DNA of 64,000 bases, from assembly GCF_050942215.1 (NCBI RefSeq), contig NZ_CP192056.1:3782001-3846000 (forward strand). The letters run 5' to 3'. Under the pieces are notes generated by a model. That model was not told where the DNA came from, made no database searches, and worked only from the letters and a program-made list of their open reading frames with translations. This DNA is from Sphaerimonospora sp050942215 (GTDB lineage: Bacteria > Actinomycetota > Actinomycetes > Streptosporangiales > Streptosporangiaceae). Below, piece by piece: positions 17,601 through 25,480 of the stretch. Every line of letters starts with the position of its first letter. Position 1 is the first letter of the stretch. The translations under genes and the position numbers were made by a program.

Positions 17601-18260
17601 CAGCTCGCTCAGCCGTTCTCCCGACAGCCGCGCCCGCTGCCAGATCGCGTAGTCGATGTACTGCTGTTCGAGTCTCTGCAGTTTCGCGGGGGTTCCGTCG
17701 CGCAGCTGCGCGTAGAGCCCGTCGAGCTCGCGGAACAACGTCACGATCGACCAGCCGTCGCAGACGATGTGATGCACGGTCAGCGCGATCAGGTGCTCGT
17801 CCGGCGCGACGCGGATCAGCAGCACCCGGAGCAGCGGCCCGGCCGCCAGGTCGAACGGCCGCCTGATCGAGGCGCGGACCAGCAGGTTCGCCGCTCCGGC
17901 CGGGTCGGGTTCACCGCTGACGTCCTGGACGTCGATCTCCGGCCGATATTCCGGGCAGACCCGCTGCACGGGGACGCCGTCCCTGCTCACGAACACGGTA
18001 CGGAGCACCTCGTGCCTGCGGATCACCGTCGCCAGCGCGTCCGCCAGGGCCGCCGGGTCGGGGGGTGTGCTCGTCCGCAGCACGACGGGGACGTTGTAGG
18101 CGCTGCTCCCGGGAACGAGGCTGTCGAGAATCCACAACCTGCGCTGCGCGAAGGACACCGGCCCGGTCCGGCCGGCCGACGTTCGATCCGTACCGGCGAG
18201 CATTTCCGCGAGCAGCCGGCGTTTCTCCGCGATGTCCATGGTCGTGGCCTGGTTCTGCAT
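14622..18260 (-). CDS. NRPS release module: condensation-degenerate adenylation-PCP-thioesterase
   Basis: Protein of 1212 aa. The C domain (about 30-460) is fully conserved (VHHIVCDGWS; H163, H164, D168). The next part (about 470-850) is a shrunken A domain. It has no A3 P-loop and no A4/A5 pocket, but keeps A7/A8-like remnants (TGDLGRFREDGTLEILGAE, RVRQVRVLPGELES), so it cannot activate an amino acid. A normal PCP follows (Ser902 in LGGHSLLAIRL), then a type I thioesterase (about 960-1212) with Ser1027 in GWSLGG and His1181 in GDHYSIM. It would accept the full chain, add a residue loaded in trans and release the product by hydrolysis or cyclisation. The ATG has an AGGAG site 10 bp upstream. 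The downstream A domain overlaps by 4 bp. Confidence 0.92.
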   Translation of the reverse strand: MQNQATTMDIAEKRRLLAEMLAGTDRTSAGRTGPVSFAQRRLWILDSLVPGSSAYNVPVVLRTSTPPDPAALADALATVIRRHEVLRTVFVSRDGVPVQRVCPEYRPEIDVQDVSGEPDPAGAANLLVRASIRRPFDLAAGPLLRVLLIRVAPDEHLIALTVHHIVCDGWSIVTLFRELDGLYAQLRDGTPAKLQRLEQQYIDYAIWQRARLSGERLSELNDYWRARLDGAPGLLQLPLDAPRPAHHRANGGVHEFAYSDRLRDDILAFAARAKTTPFVVVLACFDALLQRYCAQDDIVVGVPAAGQTHSALQGMIGFFVNTLVMRMDMSGRPSLHEAVRRGHECTLGMFAHQDMPFEKLVVELQPDRNPTVTPIFQVLFNFQTASNDRVRLPNLDADLVPFDSGIVRFDLEFNVFVGEDGMGGTWLYNRDLFGPSAVARMATLLERMLTAAIARPDEPLCALDLFDAADAEEIARMGGTAEADAAASVPSPDTPEPSAPVVRVGRRIVSGAEAPAPDGAAGRPWRRVTDELVPAWRAPETVPGPRRAADRRRAWFGLPPRGVVVFAAETSTIELDEAMWAFDCGAQLVLVDAAGGLPAAVLRTLADEDVDTLRIAPGLLGRVVDAVERGELSPRVRRVLVSHEPLSAELEARCLRTLPDTELWSVYRVAGVGDVAARRCTGDVPAGHDIAGTVLPGVAVRIRDADGGLLPIGAPGRVWAGDTPDGQAATGDLGRFREDGTLEILGAETEQIRVRQVRVLPGELESALVAHRAVGDARVLPAEGAAGAVRLIAYLAPAGQTWTDREGDERARLRDDVRAHAQRLLPGVVVPATYVFLDELPLTARGTVDLAALRAIECDEGRVERVAPRDDTERLLADIWRSVLEVEEVGVHDNFFLLGGHSLLAIRLMSRLRQATRIDLPVSALFRYRTVADLAAWMAGMSGEAGAAGGNLVQIQAGPEPVPVVVVHPAGGGVFCYVAMATALTNRTVYAFEGRHPGPSLTALAERYLDQLPEEVLSAPFALAGWSLGGVVAFEMARVHAQRSGRVVPLTLIDSALFEGDPAARDAEARLIDGYLQSVCADFGLDLPPLPGLDQLSPRRVFADLLERLGAAAPEVLDLEEMMRQYAVYRSHILNLAAYRPPGRYPGPVHLFRATRSPEATEAIWREYAPRLTVGRIDGDHYSIMRDPGLTAVVARIERQLADLDAERGSVR

Positions 18261-18314
18261 GTGGTCCTCGCTCCTTTCGTCCCGTCCCCGTCAGCACGAC
18301 CGCGATCGGCGGAA

Positions 18315-19424
18315 CTAGCCGGTCAGCACCGCCTTGATCACCGACCCGTTCTCCACCGCCGCCATCGCGGCGGCATGCTCGGCGAGCGGATACGCCGTCA
18401 CCAGGCTCTCCAGGTCGAACCGCCCGGTCAGGGCCGGCAGCAGCCGTACGTACTCGACGAGATGCGCGCCGCTGAACGCCCACGAGCCGACGACGTCGAG
18501 CTGCCGGTAGACGATCTGATGAGGATTGATCATGGTGTCGCCGCTGTCGGTGTACTGGCCGACGACCAGGTACGACCCGCCGCGCCGGGCCAGGCGCAGG
18601 CCCTGGCCGACGGCCGAGGGGACGCCCGTGCATTCGACGACGAGGTCGGCGCCGCCGCCGGTCAGCTCGACGACCTCGGCGAGGGCCTCCGCTGGGTCGT
18701 CCGCCTCGACGACGTTGACATGGTGGTGGCCGATGCCCGCCTTCGCCGCGATCGCCAGCCGTTGGGCCGGCCCGCCCGCGAGGACGACCGTCGCCGCACC
18801 TGCCAGCTGCGCCAGCGCCGCGGCGGCCAGGCCGACCGGGCCGCTGCCCTGGACCACGACGACCTCCCCCACCCGGACCGGCCGGCGCTCGAACATGGCG
18901 TGGACCATGGTCGGGCCGGCGCACGCCAGCGACATCGCGGCGAGGTGGCTCACCCCGGGCGGGACCCTGACGACGGTGCTTCCCGGCTGCAGAGCGATGT
19001 GGTCGGCCCACGAGCCCGACAGGGCGGACTCCGCAGAGACGGGCCGGTTCACCCCGCAGGTCCTGCGGTTCCGGCACAGCGTCGGCTCTCGATACCGGCT
19101 GCAGAACACGCACCGGCCGCAGGCGATCGACGACGCCCACATCACGTCGTCGCCGGGCCGGAGCGGCGCCCCCGTCGCGTCCGTGCCGGTGCCCTCCCCC
19201 AGCCGGTGCACCGTGCCCAGTCCCTCGTGACCGAGCACGAGCGGGGTGGGAATGTCCAGATGTCCTCGCTGCAGGTGCAGATCGGTGCCGCAGACGCCGC
19301 CGAAGTGGCAGGCCACGGTCAGGCCTCCGGCGACCGGCGGGGGAACCTCGAACTCGCGCAGCACCAACGGCTCGCCGAACCGTTCCAGGACCACCGCCCT
19401 GCTCATCGTGACCTCTCCGCTCAT
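18315..19424 (-). CDS. zinc-dependent alcohol dehydrogenase (MDR family)
   Basis: Medium-chain dehydrogenase of 369 aa. Catalytic-zinc ligands are seen in GGVCGTDLH and GHEGLG, the four-Cys structural-zinc lobe in CGRCVFCSRYREPTLC, and the NAD(P) Rossmann turn in GSGPVGLAA. It would oxidise a secondary alcohol or reduce a ketone. Its ATG overlaps the stop of the PhyH-type oxygenase by 4 bp (ATGA), so hydroxylation followed by oxidation of the same carbon is a reasonable inference. It is part of a leftward operon that ends with the release-module NRPS 54 bp downstream. The natural substrate is unknown. Confidence 0.88.
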   Translation of the reverse strand: MSGEVTMSRAVVLERFGEPLVLREFEVPPPVAGGLTVACHFGGVCGTDLHLQRGHLDIPTPLVLGHEGLGTVHRLGEGTGTDATGAPLRPGDDVMWASSIACGRCVFCSRYREPTLCRNRRTCGVNRPVSAESALSGSWADHIALQPGSTVVRVPPGVSHLAAMSLACAGPTMVHAMFERRPVRVGEVVVVQGSGPVGLAAAALAQLAGAATVVLAGGPAQRLAIAAKAGIGHHHVNVVEADDPAEALAEVVELTGGGADLVVECTGVPSAVGQGLRLARRGGSYLVVGQYTDSGDTMINPHQIVYRQLDVVGSWAFSGAHLVEYVRLLPALTGRFDLESLVTAYPLAEHAAAMAAVENGSVIKAVLTG

Positions 19425-20224
19425 GACGGCCCGCCTCCGAGAGTGACCAGCGGTTTGTCCTCGACCCGCAGGGGTGCGGTGTCACGGCAGATCAGGTACT
19501 CGGGGCGGGGCTCGCCACGCGGCAGGTTGCCCACGTCGTTGTAGGTCGCGATCAGCAGCTTGCGCGGGAACGGCGACATGTTCGGCGCCGATCCGTGCAC
19601 GATCTGCGAGTCGAAGAACAGCACGGAGCCCGCGGGGCCCTTGGGGCTCGCCATCCCGTGTCCCGCCACCAGCGACCGCAGCTGATCGGGCGTGAGACTG
19701 ATGTCGTCGGGGTCGAGATGCTGTCGCGACCTGATCTCGTCCCGCCGGCGGTCCCGTACCAGTCCATTCCGGTGCGAACCCGGAATGAAGATCACCGGGC
19801 CGTTGAACTCGGTGGCCTCGTCGAGATAGACCCCGACGTTGATCAGGCGGGGGGACGGCAGGCCGTCGGCGATCTTCCACGCGAGATAGTCCTGGTGCCA
19901 GGCCCAGTGACCGCCGGTGAACGGCGGCTTCGAATTGATTTTGAACTGGTAGAGGTAGACATCGCCCGCGAGCAGCTGACGCACCGGGCCGAGCACCCGC
20001 GAAGCGCTCACCAGAGCGGCGAACTCGGACTGCCGGCGGTGTGAGCTGTAAATCGCCCTGACCTCGGAGCCGTCGTCCTCCAGGATCCGCTGCTCGCCGC
20101 CTATCCGGCTGTCCCGGCGAAACGCCTCCCGAAGCGCCTCGACCTCAGCCGCGTCGAAGGCCGACTCGACCAGCAGAACCCCGTTATCGCGATAGTCCCG
20201 CACCTGTTCATCGCTGAGTCGCAT
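19421..20224 (-). CDS. Fe(II)/2-oxoglutarate dioxygenase, PhyH/EctD-like
   Basis: Phytanoyl-CoA-dioxygenase-type enzyme of 267 aa. The iron facial triad is visible: H110 and D112 in WHQDYLAW, H210 in IVHGSAP. The motif FIPGSHRNG is typical of the EctD/PhyH family, which hydroxylates free amino acids, ectoine or acyl carriers. In this cluster it probably hydroxylates a building block (proline would fit the adjacent A domain) or the peptide. A purine-rich AGAGGA site precedes the ATG. It sits 90 bp after the SDR gene and is coupled to the alcohol dehydrogenase. Substrate assignment is inference. Confidence 0.88.
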   Translation of the reverse strand: MRLSDEQVRDYRDNGVLLVESAFDAAEVEALREAFRRDSRIGGEQRILEDDGSEVRAIYSSHRRQSEFAALVSASRVLGPVRQLLAGDVYLYQFKINSKPPFTGGHWAWHQDYLAWKIADGLPSPRLINVGVYLDEATEFNGPVIFIPGSHRNGLVRDRRRDEIRSRQHLDPDDISLTPDQLRSLVAGHGMASPKGPAGSVLFFDSQIVHGSAPNMSPFPRKLLIATYNDVGNLPRGEPRPEYLICRDTAPLRVEDKPLVTLGGGPS

Positions 20225-20314
20225 ATTTCCTCTTCTCCCGGACTCTGAGCATGGACAATCGTCTGGCGGACGACACAGACATGCGGATGTCCGAGATACC
20301 GAGCGCCGCCCGCA

Positions 20315-21133
20315 TCACCACATGAAATTCCCACCGTCGACAATGAGCTTCTGCCCCGTGACATAACGGCTCGCGTCCCCGACGAGGTATTCCAACGCGT
20401 CGGCCATGTCCTCCGCCGTACCTATACGCCGCTGCGGAATCCGGTCCAGGACGGCGGCCCGCCTCTCCGGGTCGGTCAAGCCGTAGCGCTCGACCACCTC
20501 GGGCGTATCGGTGAACCCCGGGATGAGACAGTTCACTCGAATCTCCGGCGCCAGTTCCAGCGCCAGGCACTTGGTCAGCTGCAGCACGCCGGCCTTGCTC
20601 GCGCAGTAATTCGCCCCGCCGGCCCTGGGGCGCATCGCGGTCGTCGCGCCGACGTTGACGATCACCCCGCCTCCGTCGGCGATCATCGCGGGCGCCAACG
20701 CCCTGGTGAGATAGAAGACGCCGGACAGGTTGGTCCCGACGACCCGGTCCCAGTCCTCGTCGCCGAGTTCCAGGAACGGCCGATCGCGATTGATCCCGGC
20801 ATTGTTGACCAGGACGCGCGGAGCGCCGAACTCACCGAGCACATCGGCGCAGACGCGGCGCACCGCCACCGGGTCGGACACGTCGGCCCGGCGCGGCAGC
20901 AGGAATTCCGGATGAGCGGCGGCCGCCTTCGCCGCCGCCGCGGCGTTCTGCCGGTAAAGCGCGATCACCTGGTATCCGAGCTTGCCGAGGCGTGCGCTCA
21001 GGGCAAGCCCGATCCCCCGGATTCCGCCGCTCACCACCGCGACGCGCCCGGTCACGGACCGCCCGTCCGCATGTGCCGCCATATACCGTGCCTGCTTCCC
21101 GGAGTCCCGATCACCGGCCGTACCGAAAATCAC
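20315..21133 (-). CDS. short-chain dehydrogenase/reductase
   Basis: Classical SDR of 272 aa, similar in layout to FabG. It has a nucleotide-binding GGIRGIG, NNAG, and the active-site YCASK with Tyr176 and Lys180. The residue 13 before the Tyr, normally the catalytic Ser, is Ala163 (sequence VGATTAM), with Thr next to it. The enzyme may use a neighbouring Thr or be weakened. The GTG start overlaps the stop of the upstream oxygenase by 4 bp (GTGA), so the first codons (MIFGTAG) are probably real despite being non-conserved. It likely acts with the neighbouring dehydrogenase and two oxygenases on one precursor. Confidence 0.88.
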   Translation of the reverse strand: MIFGTAGDRDSGKQARYMAAHADGRSVTGRVAVVSGGIRGIGLALSARLGKLGYQVIALYRQNAAAAAKAAAAHPEFLLPRRADVSDPVAVRRVCADVLGEFGAPRVLVNNAGINRDRPFLELGDEDWDRVVGTNLSGVFYLTRALAPAMIADGGGVIVNVGATTAMRPRAGGANYCASKAGVLQLTKCLALELAPEIRVNCLIPGFTDTPEVVERYGLTDPERRAAVLDRIPQRRIGTAEDMADALEYLVGDASRYVTGQKLIVDGGNFMW

Positions 21134-21969
21134 GACCAGATCGCGAGCGGCCCCCGGCCGGTGACGCCGAGGAAGAACGACAGCGTGACCCTTCTGCCGT
21201 TTCCGCGGACCCGCCGCACCGCGTGATAGTTACGCGAGTCGAAGATGACGGCGTCACCGGCCGACGGCCGTACGGTGACGAACGGGTCGTCACGCACGAC
21301 CTCCTCCGAATAGCCGTATCCGTCGCGGTACGGCTCGTCCACCGGACGCCACGGGTGGCGCCATACGAGCGTTTCGCCGCCCTCCTCCGGCATCGACAGA
21401 TACCAGTTGAGCGTGAGGAAACTCGCCACCGTCTCGTCGAGTGCGCCGGGAAACTCCCGTACGATCTCGTCGAAATGGAGTTTCGCGCCGCTGGCGATCT
21501 CGCGGATCATCCCGGCGAACATGTCCCGGCCGCCGCAGCGCGCGGGGACCAGGTCATCTCCCCAGGCGGACCGGATCCGCCGGACGGCGAACTCCAGCGG
21601 ATCTGCGCCGCGCAGCAGCGTCGAACGTGCCGCGACGGCCCGCTCGGATTCGACCCAGTAGCGCTCGTCCAGCCCGCCCGAGGCGTAGAAGTCGTACGCC
21701 GCCGGCCCCAGCTTCGCTATGCGCGGATAGATCAGCGCTTCGTCGTAGGCGCCCAGCGGGCACGACTCGAGGCCCTTCATGATGTCCGCACAGTCGTCGG
21801 GCGAGGAGAAGTTCTTGATGTGCACCGCGCCCAGCACGCCGACCGCCAGGCGAAGTATGTGCTCCCTCGTCAGTTCCTCGACCGTCTCGGCATCGAAGAG
21901 CGTGTAGATCGGCGAATCGTTGGTGCTGACGTCCTCAAGCCCGCGCTCCGTCACCTGCCCACCTGACAC
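21130..21969 (-). CDS. Fe(II)/2-oxoglutarate-dependent oxygenase, prolyl-hydroxylase fold
   Basis: 279-aa enzyme with the 2OG-oxygenase core: iron ligands H165 and D167 in KLHFDE, distal H249 in NYHAVRRV, and a later Arg (RRVTLSFF) that would hold 2-oxoglutarate. The Asp is present, so it should hydroxylate. Related Fe/2OG halogenases of this fold (BesD/WelO5 type) have Gly or Ala there. It is the first gene of the leftward oxidative operon. The GTG start has a GGGGAG site 8 bp upstream and is preceded by a 430-bp regulatory region with repeats. The substrate is probably an amino acid or carrier-bound residue. Confidence 0.85.
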   Translation of the reverse strand: MSGGQVTERGLEDVSTNDSPIYTLFDAETVEELTREHILRLAVGVLGAVHIKNFSSPDDCADIMKGLESCPLGAYDEALIYPRIAKLGPAAYDFYASGGLDERYWVESERAVAARSTLLRGADPLEFAVRRIRSAWGDDLVPARCGGRDMFAGMIREIASGAKLHFDEIVREFPGALDETVASFLTLNWYLSMPEEGGETLVWRHPWRPVDEPYRDGYGYSEEVVRDDPFVTVRPSAGDAVIFDSRNYHAVRRVRGNGRRVTLSFFLGVTGRGPLAIWS

Positions 21970-22402
21970 AGACGTTCTCCCCTCAAGGGATGAGTCCGCG
22001 GGGCTCGTTCCCCCGCGGGACCGTTCAGTCTTCTGTGGCCGTGTTCAGTCTTCTGAGACCACACAACAAACTCATCGAAGGCACACCATGTATGTCATAC
22101 GAGGTCACACACGTCAAGACCCAGGACACGACATGTGGTGGCCTGTGGCATCATGTAGTGTTCAGTCTGAGACTTACGACATCCGGTATGCGGATCGCGG
22201 CGCCGCCGGAGCCCGCACGCCGCCGGAGCCCGCACGCGGACGGAGCCCGTACGCGGACGGGCCGGACCACGGGTCCTCCGGTACGGCTCTCGGCCGTGAT
22301 GATGACACCGGTGATCGGGGCCGTGGCGGGCACGCCGGCCCCCGCGGTCGTCACTTCACCGGCGGAGGGCCCGTACGCATACGGAGGCGACGAGAGGGGG
22401 CG
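21970..22402. promoter_or_regulatory. promoter region of the oxidative operon
   Basis: 433 bp without a gene, between the oxygenase and the DinB gene, both read leftwards. The part next to the oxygenase start (about 22020-22190) is AT-richer than its surroundings and carries repeated GTTCAGTCT elements and CACACAACAAA (22060). The left-reading oxygenase operon must be driven from here. The rest (22190-22400) is very GC-rich and shows nothing recognisable. Confidence 0.45.
22023..22055. repeat. 13-bp direct repeats, possible operator
   Basis: GTTCAGTCTTCTG occurs at 22023-22035 and again at 22043-22055, exactly 20 bp (two helical turns) apart. A third partial copy, GTTCAGTCTGAGAC, lies at 22160-22173. 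Position and spacing fit a regulator-binding site ahead of the oxidative operon; no regulator is known. Confidence 0.45.
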
Positions 22403-22930
22403 TCAGGAGAACCTGGCCCGGTAGAGGTCGCGGAGCAGGGCGATCTCCGCTCCGTGGTGCATGACCTCACGATTGATGTGCAGGATCAGGGTGGCCATCG
22501 ACCGATGCCCCCACGTGCCCTCGGATTCGCCGACCGGGCGTTGCAGCGACGCGTCGTCGAGCGCCATCACTCCGTCGCGCCATCTGCGGTAGTGCTCGTA
22601 CAGCGCGTCGACGCTCTCCTTGGCGGTGCTCGGCGGCGTCGCGGTGGCCCTGGTCAGCGAACCGTCTCCGAAGTGCGTGCTGACCCGAGCGCCGATCACG
22701 TCCACGGCGATGTGGCACAGGCGCCAGGCGATCGTGGTGACCGGAGGCGGCTCCGGGACCGGGTCCTGCCAATCCATCGTCACCCGGCCGTCGGCGCCGG
22801 TCCGGATCGTCCAGCAGTCCGGCACCGGTTCCCAGTAGTACTCGTCGTCGGTGGGGCCGGTCAGCCGGGGCGTCAGGTGGTACTCCCAGTAAAGGTCGAG
22901 CTGATCGAGAACTTCAGCACGCCAGATCAT
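22403..22930 (-). CDS. DinB/YfiT-superfamily protein
   Basis: About 175 aa. The pattern of a four-helix-bundle DinB-like protein is seen: a metal-site His in LCHIAVD, and a C-terminal MHHGAEIALLRDLY that is very typical of this superfamily. Members include metal-dependent hydrolases and thiol (mycothiol/bacillithiol) transferases, so detoxification or thiol chemistry is possible, but the substrate is unknown. The ATG at 22930 has a GGGAG site 6 bp upstream; an in-frame ATG 30 bp earlier lacks one. It may belong to the peptide cluster or be a neighbour. Confidence 0.8.
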   Translation of the reverse strand: MIWRAEVLDQLDLYWEYHLTPRLTGPTDDEYYWEPVPDCWTIRTGADGRVTMDWQDPVPEPPPVTTIAWRLCHIAVDVIGARVSTHFGDGSLTRATATPPSTAKESVDALYEHYRRWRDGVMALDDASLQRPVGESEGTWGHRSMATLILHINREVMHHGAEIALLRDLYRARFS

Positions 22931-23054
22931 CGAGTACTCCCATCGGAACGGTCGGCTCATGCTACTCGGCCGATCGCTACCTTCGGTGAGGTTTCGATGA
23001 CATACGGCGACATCGCTCCGCCGTGGAACCCCGGACGGCCGGCGGGCGATCCGC

Positions 23055-23453
23055 TCAGCGCATGTTCTGCAGCCGGACCTGCCCTCGGGCGACCAGGGAA
23101 CCCACGGCGTCCACGGTCTCCACGGCCCAGACCTGCTGGGTGGCGCCGCGGAAGACCGGCACCGCCGTCGAGGTGAGCCGGCCGTTGGCCTCGGTCACCG
23201 CGACGAAGAAGTCGGTGGTGTTGCTGACCCCGACCACGGTGCCGCGATCACCGAGCCAGCGGCCCGCCGCCACACTGGCCACGGACTCGACCACCGCGCA
23301 ATGCACGCCGCCGTGCAGGATGCCGTGCGGCTGCAGCAGATCGCGGCGGACCGACCACCCGGCCACCACGCGATCCGGGCCGATCTCCTCGAACCGCAGG
23401 CCCAGATGCTCGACGTACGGCCCGAGATCCTGCTCCACCCTGTCCTTCGTCAT
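23055..23453 (-). CDS. hotdog-fold thioesterase, PaaI type
   Basis: 132-aa single hotdog domain with the helix motif HGILHGGVHCAVVES, characteristic of PaaI/YdiI-type acyl-CoA thioesterases. It probably hydrolyses small or aromatic acyl-CoA or acyl-carrier thioesters. It sits between the DinB and AlkZ-like genes on the same strand (about 124 and 166 bp gaps), so co-transcription is possible but not tight. An aryl-type starter unit in the cluster would fit, though the family is also a common housekeeping one. Confidence 0.82.
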   Translation of the reverse strand: MTKDRVEQDLGPYVEHLGLRFEEIGPDRVVAGWSVRRDLLQPHGILHGGVHCAVVESVASVAAGRWLGDRGTVVGVSNTTDFFVAVTEANGRLTSTAVPVFRGATQQVWAVETVDAVGSLVARGQVRLQNMR

Positions 23454-23619
23454 ATCCCGACCATCCCCTTGTCCACCGGTCCGTGCGGATCCGGGTCACG
23501 AGCGGGCGAACACCGGTGCCCGCCGGAGAGCGCCGGCCGATCCGATCATCGCCGGATCCGCCGAGCGGACGCCAGCGGCGACGCGAACCCGGCCGGTGCC
23601 CCGTCGTTCCTCCCGCCGC

Positions 23620-24732
23620 TCAGGCGACGCGCACCGTCATCCGGCTCAGCCCGCTCGCACGCGCGACGTGCGCGGCCTCCTTCTCGAGCTCTTCCAGCGG
23701 CAGGGGACCGCCGCCGGGGAACGAGGACACGACCACCTCGTCGCCGGAGACCTCCCACACCGCGACGATCCGGCCGTCCACCACGACGATCGGGGAGATC
23801 CACCCGGAGGTCCGGCTCACCGCGGCCCGATGCTCTTTCGGAAGCAGCACCTCGTCCTTGGTGCCCGGACCGAGAACGTACTGGTCGAAACCGCCGAGCA
23901 ACCGGGCGCCCTCGCACTCGGCGACGCCGGCGAGTTCGTCGACGTGCTCGGTCAGCATCAACGCGCGGCGTCCCTCGACATCGACCTCGGTCAGCTTGCC
24001 GCCCATGTCGCCGAACCACTGACGCAGTCTCGGCTTGCTCGAAGCGTTGAGCGACAGCCAGCGGTCGAACACCTCGGGAGTGGCGGGGCCGTACGCCCCC
24101 AGGTACGCCTCGATCACCACGGGCGCCGCCTCATCGGGCTCCGGCCGCTTGCGCCAGTCCGGGAACTGACTCTCCGGGCGCGTGAATGTGATCTTGTTGC
24201 CCTGATTCGGCCCGTGGCACAGCACCCCCCGCCACGCCAGCGGCTTGAGCACCTGGCCCCACCCCGATCGGAGCCGGTCCTCCATACCCGCGAATCGTCT
24301 GTCCGCCACGACCTGCGTGACCAGCTGGTCCCGGGTGAGCACCGCGCCGTCGAGGATGTCCGACACCTTGTCGGTCAGCTCGTCGATCTGCCGGGGAGTG
24401 ACGCCGGAGACCCGCTGCCAGGAGGGTTTGAGCCAGAAGGCCGTGGTCTCCATGAGCGACAGATAGGCACCCGCCTCACTCGGCTTCAGCAGGTGCAGGG
24501 TTCCACGCATCGCCCAGGTCTTCATCAACGAGAGATCGGCGAACTCCCGGTTGACGCTCTCCCTGTCGGGTTCCGACTGCCGTAACGCCACAGCCAGCTC
24601 GGCGGCGCTCCAGACCTGCGCCTGCACACCGCACAGCCTGCCGACGATCTCACTCGCGGTGGGCTGGGTGCGCGGGTCCAGGTATTGCCGTCGCATCCGC
24701 CACGCGAAAACCTGTCCCCAGCTGACCTTCAC
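23620..24732 (-). CDS. AlkZ/YcaQ-like winged-helix DNA glycosylase family protein
   Basis: 370 aa, matching the size and pattern of HTH_42 (AlkZ/YcaQ) proteins, made of three winged-helix units plus a beta-barrel. The catalytic-loop motif Q-x-Q is seen as VQAQ (Q37, Q39). Characterised relatives in E. coli and Streptomyces excise bulky or crosslinked alkyl-purines, and several are self-resistance enzymes in clusters for DNA-alkylating products (azinomycin is the classic case). The family also has many uncharacterised chromosomal members, so the link to this cluster is inferred from position. The GTG start has a perfect AGGAGG site 4 bp upstream. Nothing indicates truncation. Confidence 0.82.
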   Translation of the reverse strand: MKVSWGQVFAWRMRRQYLDPRTQPTASEIVGRLCGVQAQVWSAAELAVALRQSEPDRESVNREFADLSLMKTWAMRGTLHLLKPSEAGAYLSLMETTAFWLKPSWQRVSGVTPRQIDELTDKVSDILDGAVLTRDQLVTQVVADRRFAGMEDRLRSGWGQVLKPLAWRGVLCHGPNQGNKITFTRPESQFPDWRKRPEPDEAAPVVIEAYLGAYGPATPEVFDRWLSLNASSKPRLRQWFGDMGGKLTEVDVEGRRALMLTEHVDELAGVAECEGARLLGGFDQYVLGPGTKDEVLLPKEHRAAVSRTSGWISPIVVVDGRIVAVWEVSGDEVVVSSFPGGGPLPLEELEKEAAHVARASGLSRMTVRVA

Positions 24733-25480
24733 GTAGCCTCCTCACATCGAACGGGCCCCCAACCCTACACCTGCTCTGTGGCCTTCGCCGGTCACGCCGG
24801 AGAGATCGGGCGGCCGCGTGCGGAAGTCGCGGAACCGCGGTAAGCGAAGGGAACCCGGACCGTGAGGACCATGGCGCACCGTAGTGTCGATGTCGAGTCA
24901 CCACGTGGATTTCACCGGCCGCTCATGGGGACCGTACCTGTCGACTGTCATGGCGTGGCAGCTCGGCGTGCGGAAACGGATGACGCCTGCGAGGACAGGA
25001 CCGCACCTCACACAGGTCGGCGTGCTGGCGCCCTCCGCGCATGTCGAGTACGATGACGCAGCAAGAGACTCCACCGAGACTGCGACGGCGCTCGAGGAGG
25101 GATTCGACGGAAAATGCCGCAGAATCTGCACTCCATCTCGATGCGGATCGACGACGCCGGCAGAGGGTCCGGGCCCGAGAGGCCCAGGGCCTCGCACACG
25201 GTGGCGGCCCGGACGCGCCCACCATGTGCGTCATGATCACCGAACCCGTGCCGTGCCGCGATGCGGTCCGTACGGCGCCCACGCCTGATCTCCGTCCTCC
25301 GCGAGATTGCGCCGAACACGTTCGACCAGCACGCACGGCACCACCTGTCCGCGTCCGGAACCGGGCGACGCCGTCATCCGGTCCGGTTTCGAGCGGCGTC
25401 GTCACGCGGCCCCGTCATGGATGGCCGGATCACGGCGCGCCGCGGCGGTCGCCGAGGCCGCGGGAGAGAAATGGGGAGAG
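24733..25480. other. gene-free divergent spacer upstream of the Thr-type NRPS
   Basis: 748 bp between the leftward AlkZ-like gene and the rightward NRPS. Short frames exist on both strands but lack ribosome sites, codon bias and family features. It probably holds both promoters and an unusually long leader for the NRPS. No hairpin or repeat stood out. Confidence 0.4.

Noticed and set aside
14661..19544. 1627-codon + strand frame
   Set aside because: It runs antisense across the release-module NRPS and the alcohol dehydrogenase, both with intact catalytic motifs; no domain of its own.
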